Part shown: positions 51,775-61,054 of the stretch, one piece after another
How positions within the stretch are numbered: position 1 is the first letter of the stretch
Layout of the letters: every line of letters begins with the position of its first letter
NCBI GenBank assembly: GCA_028112705.1
Contig: JAOGYN010000010.1
Location: forward strand, 1 to 64,000
Origin: GCA-002712045 sp028112705
GTDB taxonomy: Bacteria; Pseudomonadota; Alphaproteobacteria; Rhodobacterales; Rhodobacteraceae
Reading direction: 5' to 3'
DNA length: 64,000 bases
Notes under the pieces: generated by a model
Databases searched by the model: none
What the model saw: only the letters and a program-made list of their open reading frames with translations
What the model was told of the DNA's origin: nothing
Made by a program: the position numbers and the translations under genes

Positions 51775-54080
51775 GTGTAAACACATCAAGCCCTCACGAT
51801 GCTGCCATACTACATGTAACTGGGTCAGCGCAGTATACAGACGATATTCCAACGCCCGAAAACACTCTACATCTAGCATTTGGTTTATCAGAGGTAGCAA
51901 ATGGCAAAATTACCTCAATGGATTTTAAAAATGTACTATCTGCTGAGGGTGTACAAGATATAATAACTGCGGGTGGTATTTCTGGTAAAAATGATATCTC
52001 TCCTGCTCCTTACCCAGAGCCACTTTTGAGTGAAGGTAAAGTTAATTATATTGGTCAGCCTATTTTTATTTGCGCTGCCACAAGTCATCTGTTGGCACGA
52101 AAAGCAATCAAGTTATCAAATATAAATATAAGAGAAAAAAAAGCTGTCCTCAGTATAGAAGATGCATTGCAGGCAAAAACGTTTCTTGAGCAACCGATAA
52201 CTTTTAAAAAAGGAAACGCCAGAACCGCAATAGCTAACGCTAAAAATACTTTGCAAGGATCAATTATCATTGGAGGGCAAGAACACTTTTATCTAGAAGG
52301 GCAAGCCGCTTTGGCCATTCCACACGATGATGGTGATATAACAATACATTGCTCAACACAGCATCCTAGCGAGATCCAACATAAAGTGGCCGACACTCTT
52401 AAAAAACCAATGAACGCTATAAGAGTACAAGTTAGGCGTATGGGGGGCGGCTTTGGTGGGAAAGAAAGTCAAGCTAATGCATTGGCGGTAGCATGCGCAC
52501 TAATGGCTGAAAAAACTGGCAAGCCATGCAAAATGAGATATGATCGTGATGATGATATGATCATAACTGGAAAGCGACATGATTTTCGTATAGATTACAG
52601 GGTGGGTTTTAATCAATTTGGAAAAATAGATGGAATAGAATTTGAACACTTCGTCCGCTGTGGATGGAGCGCAGATTTAAGTATACCAGTAGCAGACCGA
52701 GCTATGCTTCATAGCGACAATGCTTATTTTCTCTCTGATGTAAAAATAACGTCTCACAGATTGCTTACAAACACTCAATCAGCAACTGCCTTTCGAGGAT
52801 TTGGGGGTCCGCAAGGAATGGTTGGAATTGAGCAAGTAGTAAGCCATATCGCACAGTACTTGAAAAAAGATGCATTAAAGGTGAGCGAGTTAAATTTTTA
52901 TAAAAACCCCTCAAAAGATCAAAACAATTATCAAACTACACCTTACCATATGCCCATCTCTGATAGTATTATAAGACCTTTGGTAAAGAAGTTAAAATTG
53001 TCTGCTGATTATGATAAGCGAAGGCAAGAAGTGAAAAACTGGAATACAAAAAACAAAATACTAAAAAAGGGATTAGCCCTAACCCCAGTAAAGTTTGGAA
53101 TTTCCTTCACTTTAACACATCTCAATCAGGCTGGGGCACTTGTGCATATCTACCAAGACGGATCTATTAGAATTAATCATGGTGGTACAGAAATGGGCCA
53201 AGGTTTATTTCAAAAAATTGCGCAGGTGGCTGCTGAAGAGTTTTCTCAGCCAGTAGAAAATGTAAAAATAACTGCAACAGACACGGGGAAAGTACCTAAC
53301 ACATCCGCTACCGCTGCAAGTTCAGGAACAGATTTAAACGGAATGGCGGTCCAAGCAGCGTGTAACAAAATTAAAGAACGACTAAAATCATATTTGAGTA
53401 AAACTCATAAGGTACATATTTCTAAAATTAGTTTTACCAGAGGTCAAATTCTTATTGGAAAAAAGAGGGAAACTTTTAAAGATGTTATTAAAGCTGCTTA
53501 TGCAAATAGGATCAGCCTAAGTGCAACTGGATTCTACGCCACTCCAGACGTAAAATGGGACAGAATTAAAGGCAAAGGAAACCCTTTTTATTATTTTTCT
53601 TACGGCGCTGCTTTAACTGAGGTTATAATAGATACCTTGACAGGAGAAAACCGTATCTTAAGGGTTGATATCTTACACGATGTTGGAAATTCTATTAACC
53701 CAGCCATAGACATTGGACAAATACAAGGTGGCTATGTGCAAGGTGCTGGCTGGTTAACAACTGAAGAGCTCGTTTGGGATAATAAAGGCAATTTGAAAAC
53801 CCACGCACCATCAACTTACAAAATACCTGCTAGTTCAGACAGACCCAGAATTTTTAATACAAATTTGTACAAATATAAAGGTAATAAAAAAAGAACTATC
53901 TATAGATCTAAAGCAGTAGGTGAGCCACCATTCATGTTAGGGATTTCGGTACTAATGGCTTTAAATGATGCAATAGCGTCTATAGGCATAGGAAATGTCC
54001 CTGCCCTATTGGACGCACCAGCCACACCAGAAAGAATTCTATTTGCAGTCCAAAAGCAGTTGGGTGTATCGATAAAATGA
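51771..54080 (+). CDS. xdhB: Xanthine dehydrogenase molybdenum-binding subunit
   Basis: 769 residues. It hydroxylates hypoxanthine and xanthine to urate at a sulfurated molybdenum site. Motifs are R-M-G-G-G-F-G-G-K-E-S near residue 224 (molybdopterin binding, substrate Glu), F-R-G-F-G-G-P-Q-G-M (substrate Arg), and the C-terminal G-E718-P-P-F-M with the catalytic base. All active-site positions I can identify are kept. It overlaps xdhA and xdhC by 4 bases each. The neighbouring BMP-type importer suggests imported purines feed this enzyme. Confidence 0.97.
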   Translation: MSVNTSSPHDAAILHVTGSAQYTDDIPTPENTLHLAFGLSEVANGKITSMDFKNVLSAEGVQDIITAGGISGKNDISPAPYPEPLLSEGKVNYIGQPIFICAATSHLLARKAIKLSNINIREKKAVLSIEDALQAKTFLEQPITFKKGNARTAIANAKNTLQGSIIIGGQEHFYLEGQAALAIPHDDGDITIHCSTQHPSEIQHKVADTLKKPMNAIRVQVRRMGGGFGGKESQANALAVACALMAEKTGKPCKMRYDRDDDMIITGKRHDFRIDYRVGFNQFGKIDGIEFEHFVRCGWSADLSIPVADRAMLHSDNAYFLSDVKITSHRLLTNTQSATAFRGFGGPQGMVGIEQVVSHIAQYLKKDALKVSELNFYKNPSKDQNNYQTTPYHMPISDSIIRPLVKKLKLSADYDKRRQEVKNWNTKNKILKKGLALTPVKFGISFTLTHLNQAGALVHIYQDGSIRINHGGTEMGQGLFQKIAQVAAEEFSQPVENVKITATDTGKVPNTSATAASSGTDLNGMAVQAACNKIKERLKSYLSKTHKVHISKISFTRGQILIGKKRETFKDVIKAAYANRISLSATGFYATPDVKWDRIKGKGNPFYYFSYGAALTEVIIDTLTGENRILRVDILHDVGNSINPAIDIGQIQGGYVQGAGWLTTEELVWDNKGNLKTHAPSTYKIPASSDRPRIFNTNLYKYKGNKKRTIYRSKAVGEPPFMLGISVLMALNDAIASIGIGNVPALLDAPATPERILFAVQKQLGVSIK

Positions 54081-55021
54081 GTTTTGATTTCCAAAAAACA
54101 AATGAATATATTAAGAGCCATGGTAAAATTGCCCGAGTCTTAATTTTGAAAACTTTTGGGTCTGCCCCACGTGATGAAGGAACCACAATGCTTATCTGGG
54201 ACTCAGGACAATTTGGAACCATTGGTGGTGGTGAGCTAGAATATCAGGTAACACGATTAGCCAAAAAAATAATTATCGATAATAAAGGCTCAAGAATTAA
54301 AAAGTTCAGTTTAGGTCCAGATATGGGTCAATGCTGTGGGGGTGCTGTTGAATTATTAATAGAAATTTTAGATGAAACTAAAGTGAAGTTTATTTCAGTA
54401 GATGATGGTTTTTTTGCTCGTCCAGTTTTTAAGAACGAAAAATCACTTAATGTTCAGGCCTTAATTAAGAGTTATCGAAACAAATCAGTTCCAATAAAAA
54501 CTTCATTTAAAGATGGCTGGTTATTTGAGCCTGTAACAAAGGAAAAAGAACTTATTTGGATATATGGTGCTGGGCATGTCGGCACAGCTATTGCAAATAT
54601 ACTAAGTAAACTAAGTCAATTTTCAGTTACCTGCATCGATACTTCTCAAGATCGTTACCCAGATAACTTTCCAAAAACTGTCGAGAAGTTAATTACAAAG
54701 AACCCAGCGCAGATAGTCCAATATGCTCCATCAGAAACACACCACCTAATTTTAACTTACTCCCACGCCTTGGACTTGGAGATTTGCCATCAATTATTAC
54801 AACACAATTTCGCAACAGCCGGACTAATTGGTTCAAAAACAAAATGGGCAAGGTTCAAAAAGAGATTAAATGAATTAAACTATACATTCGAACAAATAAA
54901 TAGAATTATATGTCCAATTGGAGAGCCTTCTTTTGGAAAATCTCCTTATGAAATAGCCATTGGGGTCGCTAGTATGCTTCTTGATAAAGAGAAAAATATT
55001 AAACTGATAAAAGAAGCTTAA
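54077..55021 (+). CDS. xdhC: Xanthine dehydrogenase accessory protein XdhC
   Basis: 314 residues. XdhC binds the molybdenum cofactor, promotes its sulfuration and inserts it into XdhB; it is not part of the mature enzyme. The N-terminal XdhC/CoxI domain has G-S-A-P-R-D-E-G and G-T-I-G-G-G-E-L-E, followed by M-G-Q-C-C-G-G with the cysteine pair expected for cofactor binding. The C-terminal Rossmann-like domain starts I-W-I-Y-G-A-G-H-V-G. It overlaps xdhB by 4 bases and the ABC ATPase gene by one base. Confidence 0.95.
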   Translation: MSFDFQKTNEYIKSHGKIARVLILKTFGSAPRDEGTTMLIWDSGQFGTIGGGELEYQVTRLAKKIIIDNKGSRIKKFSLGPDMGQCCGGAVELLIEILDETKVKFISVDDGFFARPVFKNEKSLNVQALIKSYRNKSVPIKTSFKDGWLFEPVTKEKELIWIYGAGHVGTAIANILSKLSQFSVTCIDTSQDRYPDNFPKTVEKLITKNPAQIVQYAPSETHHLILTYSHALDLEICHQLLQHNFATAGLIGSKTKWARFKKRLNELNYTFEQINRIICPIGEPSFGKSPYEIAIGVASMLLDKEKNIKLIKEA

Positions 55022-56553
55022 TGTTGAAAAAATTACTTGAAATTAATGATATAAGTAAAAGCTATCCCGGTGTGGTGGCCAACAAATCAATTAATATGAA
55101 TATAAAAGAGGGCGAAATACATGCTGTCTTAGGTGAAAATGGAGCAGGCAAATCCACATTAGTAAAGATTATTTATGGGCTAGTCCAACCAGATGATGGT
55201 TCAATGATGTTTAGTGGCAAAGAATATGCTCCAGAAGAACCTCGTTTTGCTCGAAATAGTGGAGTGGCGATGGTTTTTCAGCATTTTTCTTTGTTTGAAG
55301 CATTAACTGTCGCTGAAAACGTTTCTTTAGGAATGGAAAAACCCCCTTCAGCCAAAGAGTTATCAAAAAGTATACTAAAGATTTCTGAAGAATACGGATT
55401 GCCATTAGATCCAAACAGATTGGTGGGTACACTGTCAGCTGGTGAACGACAAAGAGTGGAGATAGTTCGATGTTTATTGCAAAATCCTAGACTACTTATA
55501 ATGGACGAACCCACCTCTGTATTAACGCCTCAAGAAGTTCAAATACTATTTGAAACACTGCGCAAGCTTGCATCAGAGGGCACTTCTATTTTGTACATCT
55601 CACATAAACTCGAAGAAATTAGAACATTATGCCACGAAGCAACTATTTTAAGACAAGGGCAAGTTGTTGCTACATGTGATCCTACCAAAAAATCAGCTCG
55701 TGAATTAGCCGAAATGATGGTTGGTTCGTCACTTACAGCGCCCGCACGCGGCAAAGTTAGTTTGGGCAAGCCACTATTAGAAATCATTAATTTAGATTTA
55801 AGATCTACTGACCAATTTGGCACATCTCTAAACAAAATTTCTTTAACATTACACAAAAATGAAATTTTGGGTATTGGTGGTGTGGCTGGAAATGGACAAG
55901 ACGAACTATTAGCTGCGCTATCAGGGGAATATATATGTGCCTCAAATTCAATAAAGTTAAATAATATTGCTATTGGCGATCTTTCACCAAATAAACGGCG
56001 CAGTATGGGAATATTGGCTGCGCCTGAAGAAAGATTGGGGCATGCTGCAGCACCTGATATGAATTTAGTTGAAAATACTTTACTCACAGCCAGAGTAAGA
56101 CAAGGTCTTTCCAAAAATGGATTTATAAATTGGAATAAGACAAACGAGTTCGCAAAGAAAATAATCAATCAATTTGATGTTAGAACTCCAGGACCTAATA
56201 GTATCGCTCGCTCTTTATCTGGAGGAAATCTGCAAAAATTTGTAATTGGACGGGAAATCTTGCAAGCGCCAGAAGTTCTAATTGTTAATCAGCCTACATG
56301 GGGGGTAGACGCTGCTGCGGCAGCAGATATCAGACAAGCAATAATGGATTTAGCGACGAATGGCGCTGGAATAATAGTAATTAGTCAAGATCTAGATGAA
56401 TTATTAGAAATTTCAGATAATTTTGCAGCTTTAAATTCTGGAAACCTTTCAAAACCAAAATCCACTAAAGACCTTTCAATGGATGAGATAGGATTGATGA
56501 TGGCAGGAAACGCAATCAAAAACGATACACCTTTAGAGGGAACGAGACATTGA
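55021..56553 (+). CDS. ABC importer ATPase (BMP/nucleoside-type, two ATPase domains)
   Basis: 510 residues with two ABC domains. The first has Walker A G38-E-N-G-A-G-K-S-T, signature L-S-A-G-E-R-Q-R and Walker B L-L-I-M-D-E-P-T. The second has a degenerate Walker A (G-V-A-G-N-G-Q-D, no lysine), signature L-S-G-G-N-L-Q-K and N-Q-P-T in place of D-E-P-T. This asymmetry is normal for sugar/nucleoside-type ATPases. Linked permeases and the BMP binding protein suggest uptake of purine bases or nucleosides. It is coupled to xdhC by a one-base overlap. Confidence 0.95.
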   Translation: MLKKLLEINDISKSYPGVVANKSINMNIKEGEIHAVLGENGAGKSTLVKIIYGLVQPDDGSMMFSGKEYAPEEPRFARNSGVAMVFQHFSLFEALTVAENVSLGMEKPPSAKELSKSILKISEEYGLPLDPNRLVGTLSAGERQRVEIVRCLLQNPRLLIMDEPTSVLTPQEVQILFETLRKLASEGTSILYISHKLEEIRTLCHEATILRQGQVVATCDPTKKSARELAEMMVGSSLTAPARGKVSLGKPLLEIINLDLRSTDQFGTSLNKISLTLHKNEILGIGGVAGNGQDELLAALSGEYICASNSIKLNNIAIGDLSPNKRRSMGILAAPEERLGHAAAPDMNLVENTLLTARVRQGLSKNGFINWNKTNEFAKKIINQFDVRTPGPNSIARSLSGGNLQKFVIGREILQAPEVLIVNQPTWGVDAAAAADIRQAIMDLATNGAGIIVISQDLDELLEISDNFAALNSGNLSKPKSTKDLSMDEIGLMMAGNAIKNDTPLEGTRH

Positions 56554-56564
56554 ATGGGAGAACA

Positions 56565-57683
56565 ATGCCTCGTATCATATGGCTAATCATTAATCTTTTT
56601 TCAATATCCCTGGTTAAACGATCTGAACCTTCTAAAACTTGGACAGCCTTAACCCCATTATTAGCAGTTATATTTACAATGATTGCTGGTGGATTGCTAT
56701 TTATGATCTTAGGAAAGGATCCTTTTTTAGCATTAAGAGTTATGTTTTGGGATCCAATATTTGGCGAAATGTCATTTTACTTTCGCCCTCAATTACTTGT
56801 AAAAGCGGCACCATTAATCTTAATTGCGCTTGGTTTATCAATAGGTTTTAGAGCTGGAATATGGAATATTGGAGCAGAAGGTCAATACATAATAGGTGCA
56901 ATTTGTGGTGCATCAGTGGCGTTAGCATTCTATCCTTATGAAAGTGTTTTTATTTTCCCACTAATGATTTTAGCTGGAGGTATAGGGGGATGGGTTTGGG
57001 CTATGATTCCAGCCTTACTTCGCACGAAATTTAATACAAATGAAATACTTGTATCATTAATGTTAGTTTATGTGGCTGAACAAATTCTCAATTCATTAGC
57101 AATCGGACTATTAAGGAACCCTGAAGGCAATGGCTTCCCTGGCTCTCGTAACTTGCAAGATTACGCCTCTGCATCAAATCATGAAATCTGGGTAGGGACA
57201 GGAGCACATTGGGGGGTTGTTTTAGCCCTAGGTTTTGCTGTTGGTTTTTACATTTTGTTAAACCAGCATTTGCTTGGTTTTCAGACAAAATTAACAGGAC
57301 AATCACCTCGCGCTGCCAAATTTTCTGGAATAAGTCCTAATTTCATAATAGTAATATGTTTAGGTTTATCTGGTATGTTAGCTGGTCTAGCTGGGTTATT
57401 TGAGGTGTCTGGCCCCTCAGGTCAGATAACGATTGGATTCAATGTAGGTTACGGCTTTACAGCAATAATTGTTGCATTTTTGGGACGACTTAATCCACTT
57501 GGGATAGTACTCGCAGGATTATTAATGGCTTTGACTTATATCGGTGGAGAATTGGCACAAATGCAACTGGGACTGCCAGCAGCAGCGATCCAAGCTTTCC
57601 AAGGTATGTTGTTATTTTTCTTATTGGCTTTGGATGTATTATCAAACTATCGGTTTAACTTTAGATTTAGGAAGGTGAGTTAA
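56565..57683 (+). CDS. ABC importer permease 1 (BPD_transp_2 type)
   Basis: About 372 residues from the ATG at 56565, which has GGGAG five bases upstream; a TTG at 56550 is less likely. It has about eight to ten hydrophobic segments and the conserved G-F-R-A-G-I-W-N-I-G-A-E-G-Q block and N-E-I-L-V-S-L-M-L, typical of the YufP/NupP class of permeases that work with BMP binding proteins. It abuts the second permease gene with no gap. Substrate is inferred from operon context. Confidence 0.94.
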   Translation: MPRIIWLIINLFSISLVKRSEPSKTWTALTPLLAVIFTMIAGGLLFMILGKDPFLALRVMFWDPIFGEMSFYFRPQLLVKAAPLILIALGLSIGFRAGIWNIGAEGQYIIGAICGASVALAFYPYESVFIFPLMILAGGIGGWVWAMIPALLRTKFNTNEILVSLMLVYVAEQILNSLAIGLLRNPEGNGFPGSRNLQDYASASNHEIWVGTGAHWGVVLALGFAVGFYILLNQHLLGFQTKLTGQSPRAAKFSGISPNFIIVICLGLSGMLAGLAGLFEVSGPSGQITIGFNVGYGFTAIIVAFLGRLNPLGIVLAGLLMALTYIGGELAQMQLGLPAAAIQAFQGMLLFFLLALDVLSNYRFNFRFRKVS

Positions 57684-58637
57684 ATGGATGTTTCCTCCAT
57701 AAGTCCAACTCTTTTAATCGCAAGCCTTATAGTTGCATCAACGCCAATCATGCTAGCTGCAATTGGAGAACTCGTAGTGGAAAGAGCTGGTGTTTTAAAT
57801 CTAGGTGTTGAAGGAATGATGATAACTGGCGCCATATGCGGGTTTATCGTAGCTTATGAAACTGGAAGTCCAATCTATGGGGTTATAGCATCAATTTTAG
57901 GTGGTGCAGCATTATCTTTAATCTTCGCTATTTTAACACAATTCTTTTTAGCAAACCAGGTCGCATCAGGTCTGGCATTAACCCTATTTGGATTGGGATT
58001 TTCAGCACTTATTGGAAAAGGATACACAGGTATCACACCTCCTGATATGAGTAGTCCAAACCTTGGATTTTTGACAGAGATTCCCTTTCTTGGTAAAATG
58101 TTATTTGAGCATGACTATCTAGTTTATTTAGCATTTTCCATTATACTACTGGTTAGTATTTTCTTACGATACACACGCCAAGGATTAATTTTAAGAGCTG
58201 TGGGTGAAGATCATTCAAGCGCGCATGCATTAGGTTATAAGGTAATCCGAGTAAGGGTTTTAGCTATATTATTTGGTGGTGGATGTGCTGGTTTAGGCGG
58301 GGCATACATATCTTTGATTCGAGTACCACAATGGGCAGAAGGTATGACCCATGGCGCTGGATGGATTGCACTTGCAATTGTTGTATTTGCTTCTTGGAAA
58401 CCATTGAGAATTTTATTTGGTGCTTGGCTATTTGGAGGCCTGACAGTTCTACAGTTAAATTTGCAAGCTGCAGGAGTTTCAGAAATTAATTTGATATTAT
58501 TTAAAATCCCACTTCAAGTTCAGTATTTGACTATGGCACCATATCTGATAACGATATTGGTATTAGTTTTAATGTCAGCTCGGGCATTATCTAATGCACC
58601 AGGATCATTGGGAAAATCATTCCATGTATCCGACTAA
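57684..58637 (+). CDS. ABC importer permease 2 (BPD_transp_2 type)
   Basis: 317 residues, about eight to nine hydrophobic segments. It is the second half of the heterodimeric channel (NupQ/YufQ class): G-E-L-V-V-E-R-A-G-V-L-N-L-G-V-E-G-M-M near residue 28, then V-A-S-G-L-A-L-T-L-F-G and G-E-D-H-S-S-A-H-A-L-G-Y. It starts at the base after the first permease ends. A short hairpin at 58650-58665 separates it from the binding-protein gene. Confidence 0.94.
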   Translation: MDVSSISPTLLIASLIVASTPIMLAAIGELVVERAGVLNLGVEGMMITGAICGFIVAYETGSPIYGVIASILGGAALSLIFAILTQFFLANQVASGLALTLFGLGFSALIGKGYTGITPPDMSSPNLGFLTEIPFLGKMLFEHDYLVYLAFSIILLVSIFLRYTRQGLILRAVGEDHSSAHALGYKVIRVRVLAILFGGGCAGLGGAYISLIRVPQWAEGMTHGAGWIALAIVVFASWKPLRILFGAWLFGGLTVLQLNLQAAGVSEINLILFKIPLQVQYLTMAPYLITILVLVLMSARALSNAPGSLGKSFHVSD

Positions 58638-58649
58638 GAATTATTAATT

Positions 58650-58665
58650 GGATCGTCAATGATCC
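58650..58665 (+). promoter_or_regulatory. Intercistronic hairpin before the binding-protein gene
   Basis: GGATC (58650-58654) and GATCC (58661-58665) pair over 6 bases in the 47-base gap between permease 2 and the binding protein. With no T tract it may act as an mRNA-stabilising or processing element giving more binding protein than permease. Confidence 0.4.
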
Positions 58666-58684
58666 TTACAAAAAGGGGAGAACT

Positions 58685-59770
58685 ATGAACATATTAAAAA
58701 AAATTTCACTAGGAATGGCTTTAATAACAGGTATAACTGTTGCAATTTCTGGAACTGCAATAACTGCTGAACCTGTTAAAGTTGGCTTCATTTATATTGG
58801 ACCACCTGGAGATCATGGGTGGACTTATCGTCATGATATTGGAAGAAAAGCCGTAGAAGCACATTTTGGTGATGCTGTAGAAACTACTTTTCAAGAAAAT
58901 GTACCAGAAGGTCCAGATGCTGTTCGCGCCATTACACAAATGGCCCTAAGTGGACACGATCTTATATTTACAACCTCTTATGGTTACATGGATCAAACAT
59001 TAGCTGTTGCAAAAAAGTTTCCAAACGTAAAGTTTGAACATGCAACAGGCTGGAAAACAGCAGATAACGTGAGCAATTATGGATTAAAGCTTTACCAATC
59101 AAGACATGTTCAAGGTGTTATCGCAGGCTTAATGACTAAAACAAACAAAATTTGTTATGTTGCAAGCTTTCCAATTCCAGAAGTTATTCGTGAAATAAAT
59201 ACTTTCTATCTTGGTGCAAAAACGCAGAATCCAGACGTAGAGGTTCAAATTGTTTGGGTTTATACTTGGTATGATCCAGGAAAAGAAGCAGATGCTGCAC
59301 AAGCAATGATTGACAATGGCTGTGATGTAATCACTCAGCATACAGATTCTCCTGCACCTCTTGTTACAGCTGAAAAAGCTGGACTCGTTGGTTTTGGTCA
59401 GGCAAGTGATCAAACACCATTTGCTCCAAACGCACAATTAACTGGAACTATTGATAATTGGGACCCTTATTATATTGATAGAGTACAAGCGGTGATTGAC
59501 GGAACTTGGGAGGGTCACGGTACGTACTTTGGTGATATAAGTGAAGGAGCTGTAGGTATGGCACCATTTGCTAATATGCCTCAAAATGTAATGGATATCG
59601 CAATGGACGTACGTGCAAAAATTACAAATGGTACATATTTTGCATTTACAGGACCATTAAAGGATCAAAGTGGTGAACTTCGTTTGAAAGATGGCGAAGT
59701 AGCTTCACGCATGATGCTTGATACTATGGACTGGTACGTAGAAGGAATAACGGCCAAATACCCAGATTAA
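58685..59770 (+). CDS. BMP-family ABC substrate-binding protein (probable purine/nucleoside)
   Basis: 361 residues. A signal peptide ends near T-A-I-T-A (about residue 27), without a lipobox cysteine, so the protein is free in the periplasm rather than a lipoprotein as in Gram-positives. The mature domain starts K-V-G-F-I-Y-I-G-P-P-G-D-H-G-W-T and contains G-V-I-A-G-L-M and D-V-I-T-Q-H-T-D-S, all typical of PF02608-type BMP/PnrA proteins that bind nucleosides or purines. It follows the permeases with GGGGAG as ribosome binding site. Ligand is inferred from linkage to xdh and uraH. Confidence 0.93.
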   Translation: MNILKKISLGMALITGITVAISGTAITAEPVKVGFIYIGPPGDHGWTYRHDIGRKAVEAHFGDAVETTFQENVPEGPDAVRAITQMALSGHDLIFTTSYGYMDQTLAVAKKFPNVKFEHATGWKTADNVSNYGLKLYQSRHVQGVIAGLMTKTNKICYVASFPIPEVIREINTFYLGAKTQNPDVEVQIVWVYTWYDPGKEADAAQAMIDNGCDVITQHTDSPAPLVTAEKAGLVGFGQASDQTPFAPNAQLTGTIDNWDPYYIDRVQAVIDGTWEGHGTYFGDISEGAVGMAPFANMPQNVMDIAMDVRAKITNGTYFAFTGPLKDQSGELRLKDGEVASRMMLDTMDWYVEGITAKYPD

Positions 59771-59783
59771 TAATAATCTAAAG

Positions 59784-59808
59784 CAAGGGGGGTTACTTTT
59801 CCCCCTTG
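59784..59808. terminator. Bidirectional hairpin terminator ending the purine operon
   Basis: CAAGGGGG (59784-59791) and CCCCCTTG (59801-59808) form an 8-bp GC-rich stem with a 9-base loop; T-rich sequence follows on the plus strand. The stop codon of the convergent MFS gene (59793-59795) lies in the loop, so the hairpin likely serves both genes. Confidence 0.8.
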
Positions 59809-61001
59809 TTACTTCGTTTTGAATACAAAATAATACAAAGAATTACTAAAATAAAACTAATTATAAAAGGGGATCCAGGAAAATATAAATAATTTCCGAC
59901 CCTAGTAAAAAATCCAAATGTAAATGTCATCAATAAGGGGGAAATTATCATTCCAATGGCTGTGATGCTAGTCAGTAATCCTTGTAACTCTCCCTGTTGA
60001 TTATCAGGAACAGCTTGGCTCATAAGCCCTTGCAGAGCTGGACCAGAAATAACCCCCAAACTTATAACTGGAATTAACACCCAAATCATCCAAGAATCTG
60101 TGATAAACGCTATAAAAAAGAAAGAGATAATATTTATATATAGTGTAATTTTTACTGTTTTATTTTCACCAATATATCTTATAATTTTTTTCATCAAATA
60201 ACCTTGGGTAAATGCCATACATAATCCAAATGCTGCAAACGAATACCCTATCTGAATTGGCCCCCAATCGAATTTTTCTTCTGACCAATAAGACCAAATT
60301 GCAGGATAAACATAAAAAGCCACATCATATATAAAAAGTATTAACAATAACCGCCCTACTCCGTTTATCCTTCTTAGCTGTCTTAATGCCGACAATGGAT
60401 TAGCCCTATTGAGATTAAATGGTCTTTTATTTTCATCAGTTACAGTTTCAGGTAGCACAATATAGCCCAAACATAAGTTTAAAAAAGCCAAACCGGCAGC
60501 AGCAAAAAATGGCGCTCTAGAAGAAAACTCTCCCAGGACTCCACCCAATAATGGACCAAGAACAAACCCAATACCAAACGCTGCGCCAATCAAACCAAAG
60601 TTTTGTGCTTTCTCGTTATTTTTGGAAATATCTGCCATATAGGCCATTGCAGTAGAATGGGTTGCAGCCGTTACACCCCCGACCAATCTACCAATAAATA
60701 ACACCCAAATTGATGCCGCATAACCCATAATTAAATAATCAATTACCATTACAAATAGTGAGACTAATAAAACAGGTCGCCTTCCATAACTATCGGATAA
60801 GTTTCCCAACAATGGACCAAAACAAAATTGCATAAATGCAAATGAAGTGGCTAATAATCCACCCCAAATAGCCGCAGTACTGACACCGGTATTTCCCAGC
60901 TCTTTAAGCAAAGCAGGCATAACTGGCCCTATAAGTCCAATTCCCATTGAATCTATGATAATTGTCATTATTAGAAAAGTCTTAGCTTGAGTAATATTCA
61001 T
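59793..61001 (-). CDS. TetA-like MFS transporter
   Basis: 402 residues, twelve hydrophobic segments. The N-terminus K-T-F-L-I-M-T-I-I-I-D-S-M-G-I-G-L-I-G-P-V-M-P and motif A G-N-L-S-D-S-Y-G-R-R-P resemble the TCR/Tet drug:proton antiporter group; motif C-like G-F-V-L-G-P-L-L-G-G is present in TM5. An actual tetracycline function is not implied, since many housekeeping or metabolite exporters share these motifs. It is followed on the complementary side by the purine-operon terminator. Confidence 0.88.
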   Translation of the reverse strand: MNITQAKTFLIMTIIIDSMGIGLIGPVMPALLKELGNTGVSTAAIWGGLLATSFAFMQFCFGPLLGNLSDSYGRRPVLLVSLFVMVIDYLIMGYAASIWVLFIGRLVGGVTAATHSTAMAYMADISKNNEKAQNFGLIGAAFGIGFVLGPLLGGVLGEFSSRAPFFAAAGLAFLNLCLGYIVLPETVTDENKRPFNLNRANPLSALRQLRRINGVGRLLLILFIYDVAFYVYPAIWSYWSEEKFDWGPIQIGYSFAAFGLCMAFTQGYLMKKIIRYIGENKTVKITLYINIISFFFIAFITDSWMIWVLIPVISLGVISGPALQGLMSQAVPDNQQGELQGLLTSITAIGMIISPLLMTFTFGFFTRVGNYLYFPGSPFIISFILVILCIILYSKRSNKGEK

Positions 61002-61054
61002 AAATTACATTTTTCAAAATCAGGATTTAAAAGAAATTAATTATAGGCCAAGAA

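Noticed and set aside
55539..56168. 209-residue antisense frame in the ABC ATPase
   Set aside because: Shadow of a conserved gene with intact ABC motifs on the plus strand.
55873..56553. Degenerate second ATPase domain of the ABC protein as a sign of decay
   Set aside because: Loss of the Walker A lysine in the second domain is normal for this class of importer ATPases.
59793..61001. Tetracycline resistance gene
   Set aside because: Only general TCR/Tet-group MFS motifs are visible; no mobile element or regulator tetR adjoins, so a resistance role is not supported.
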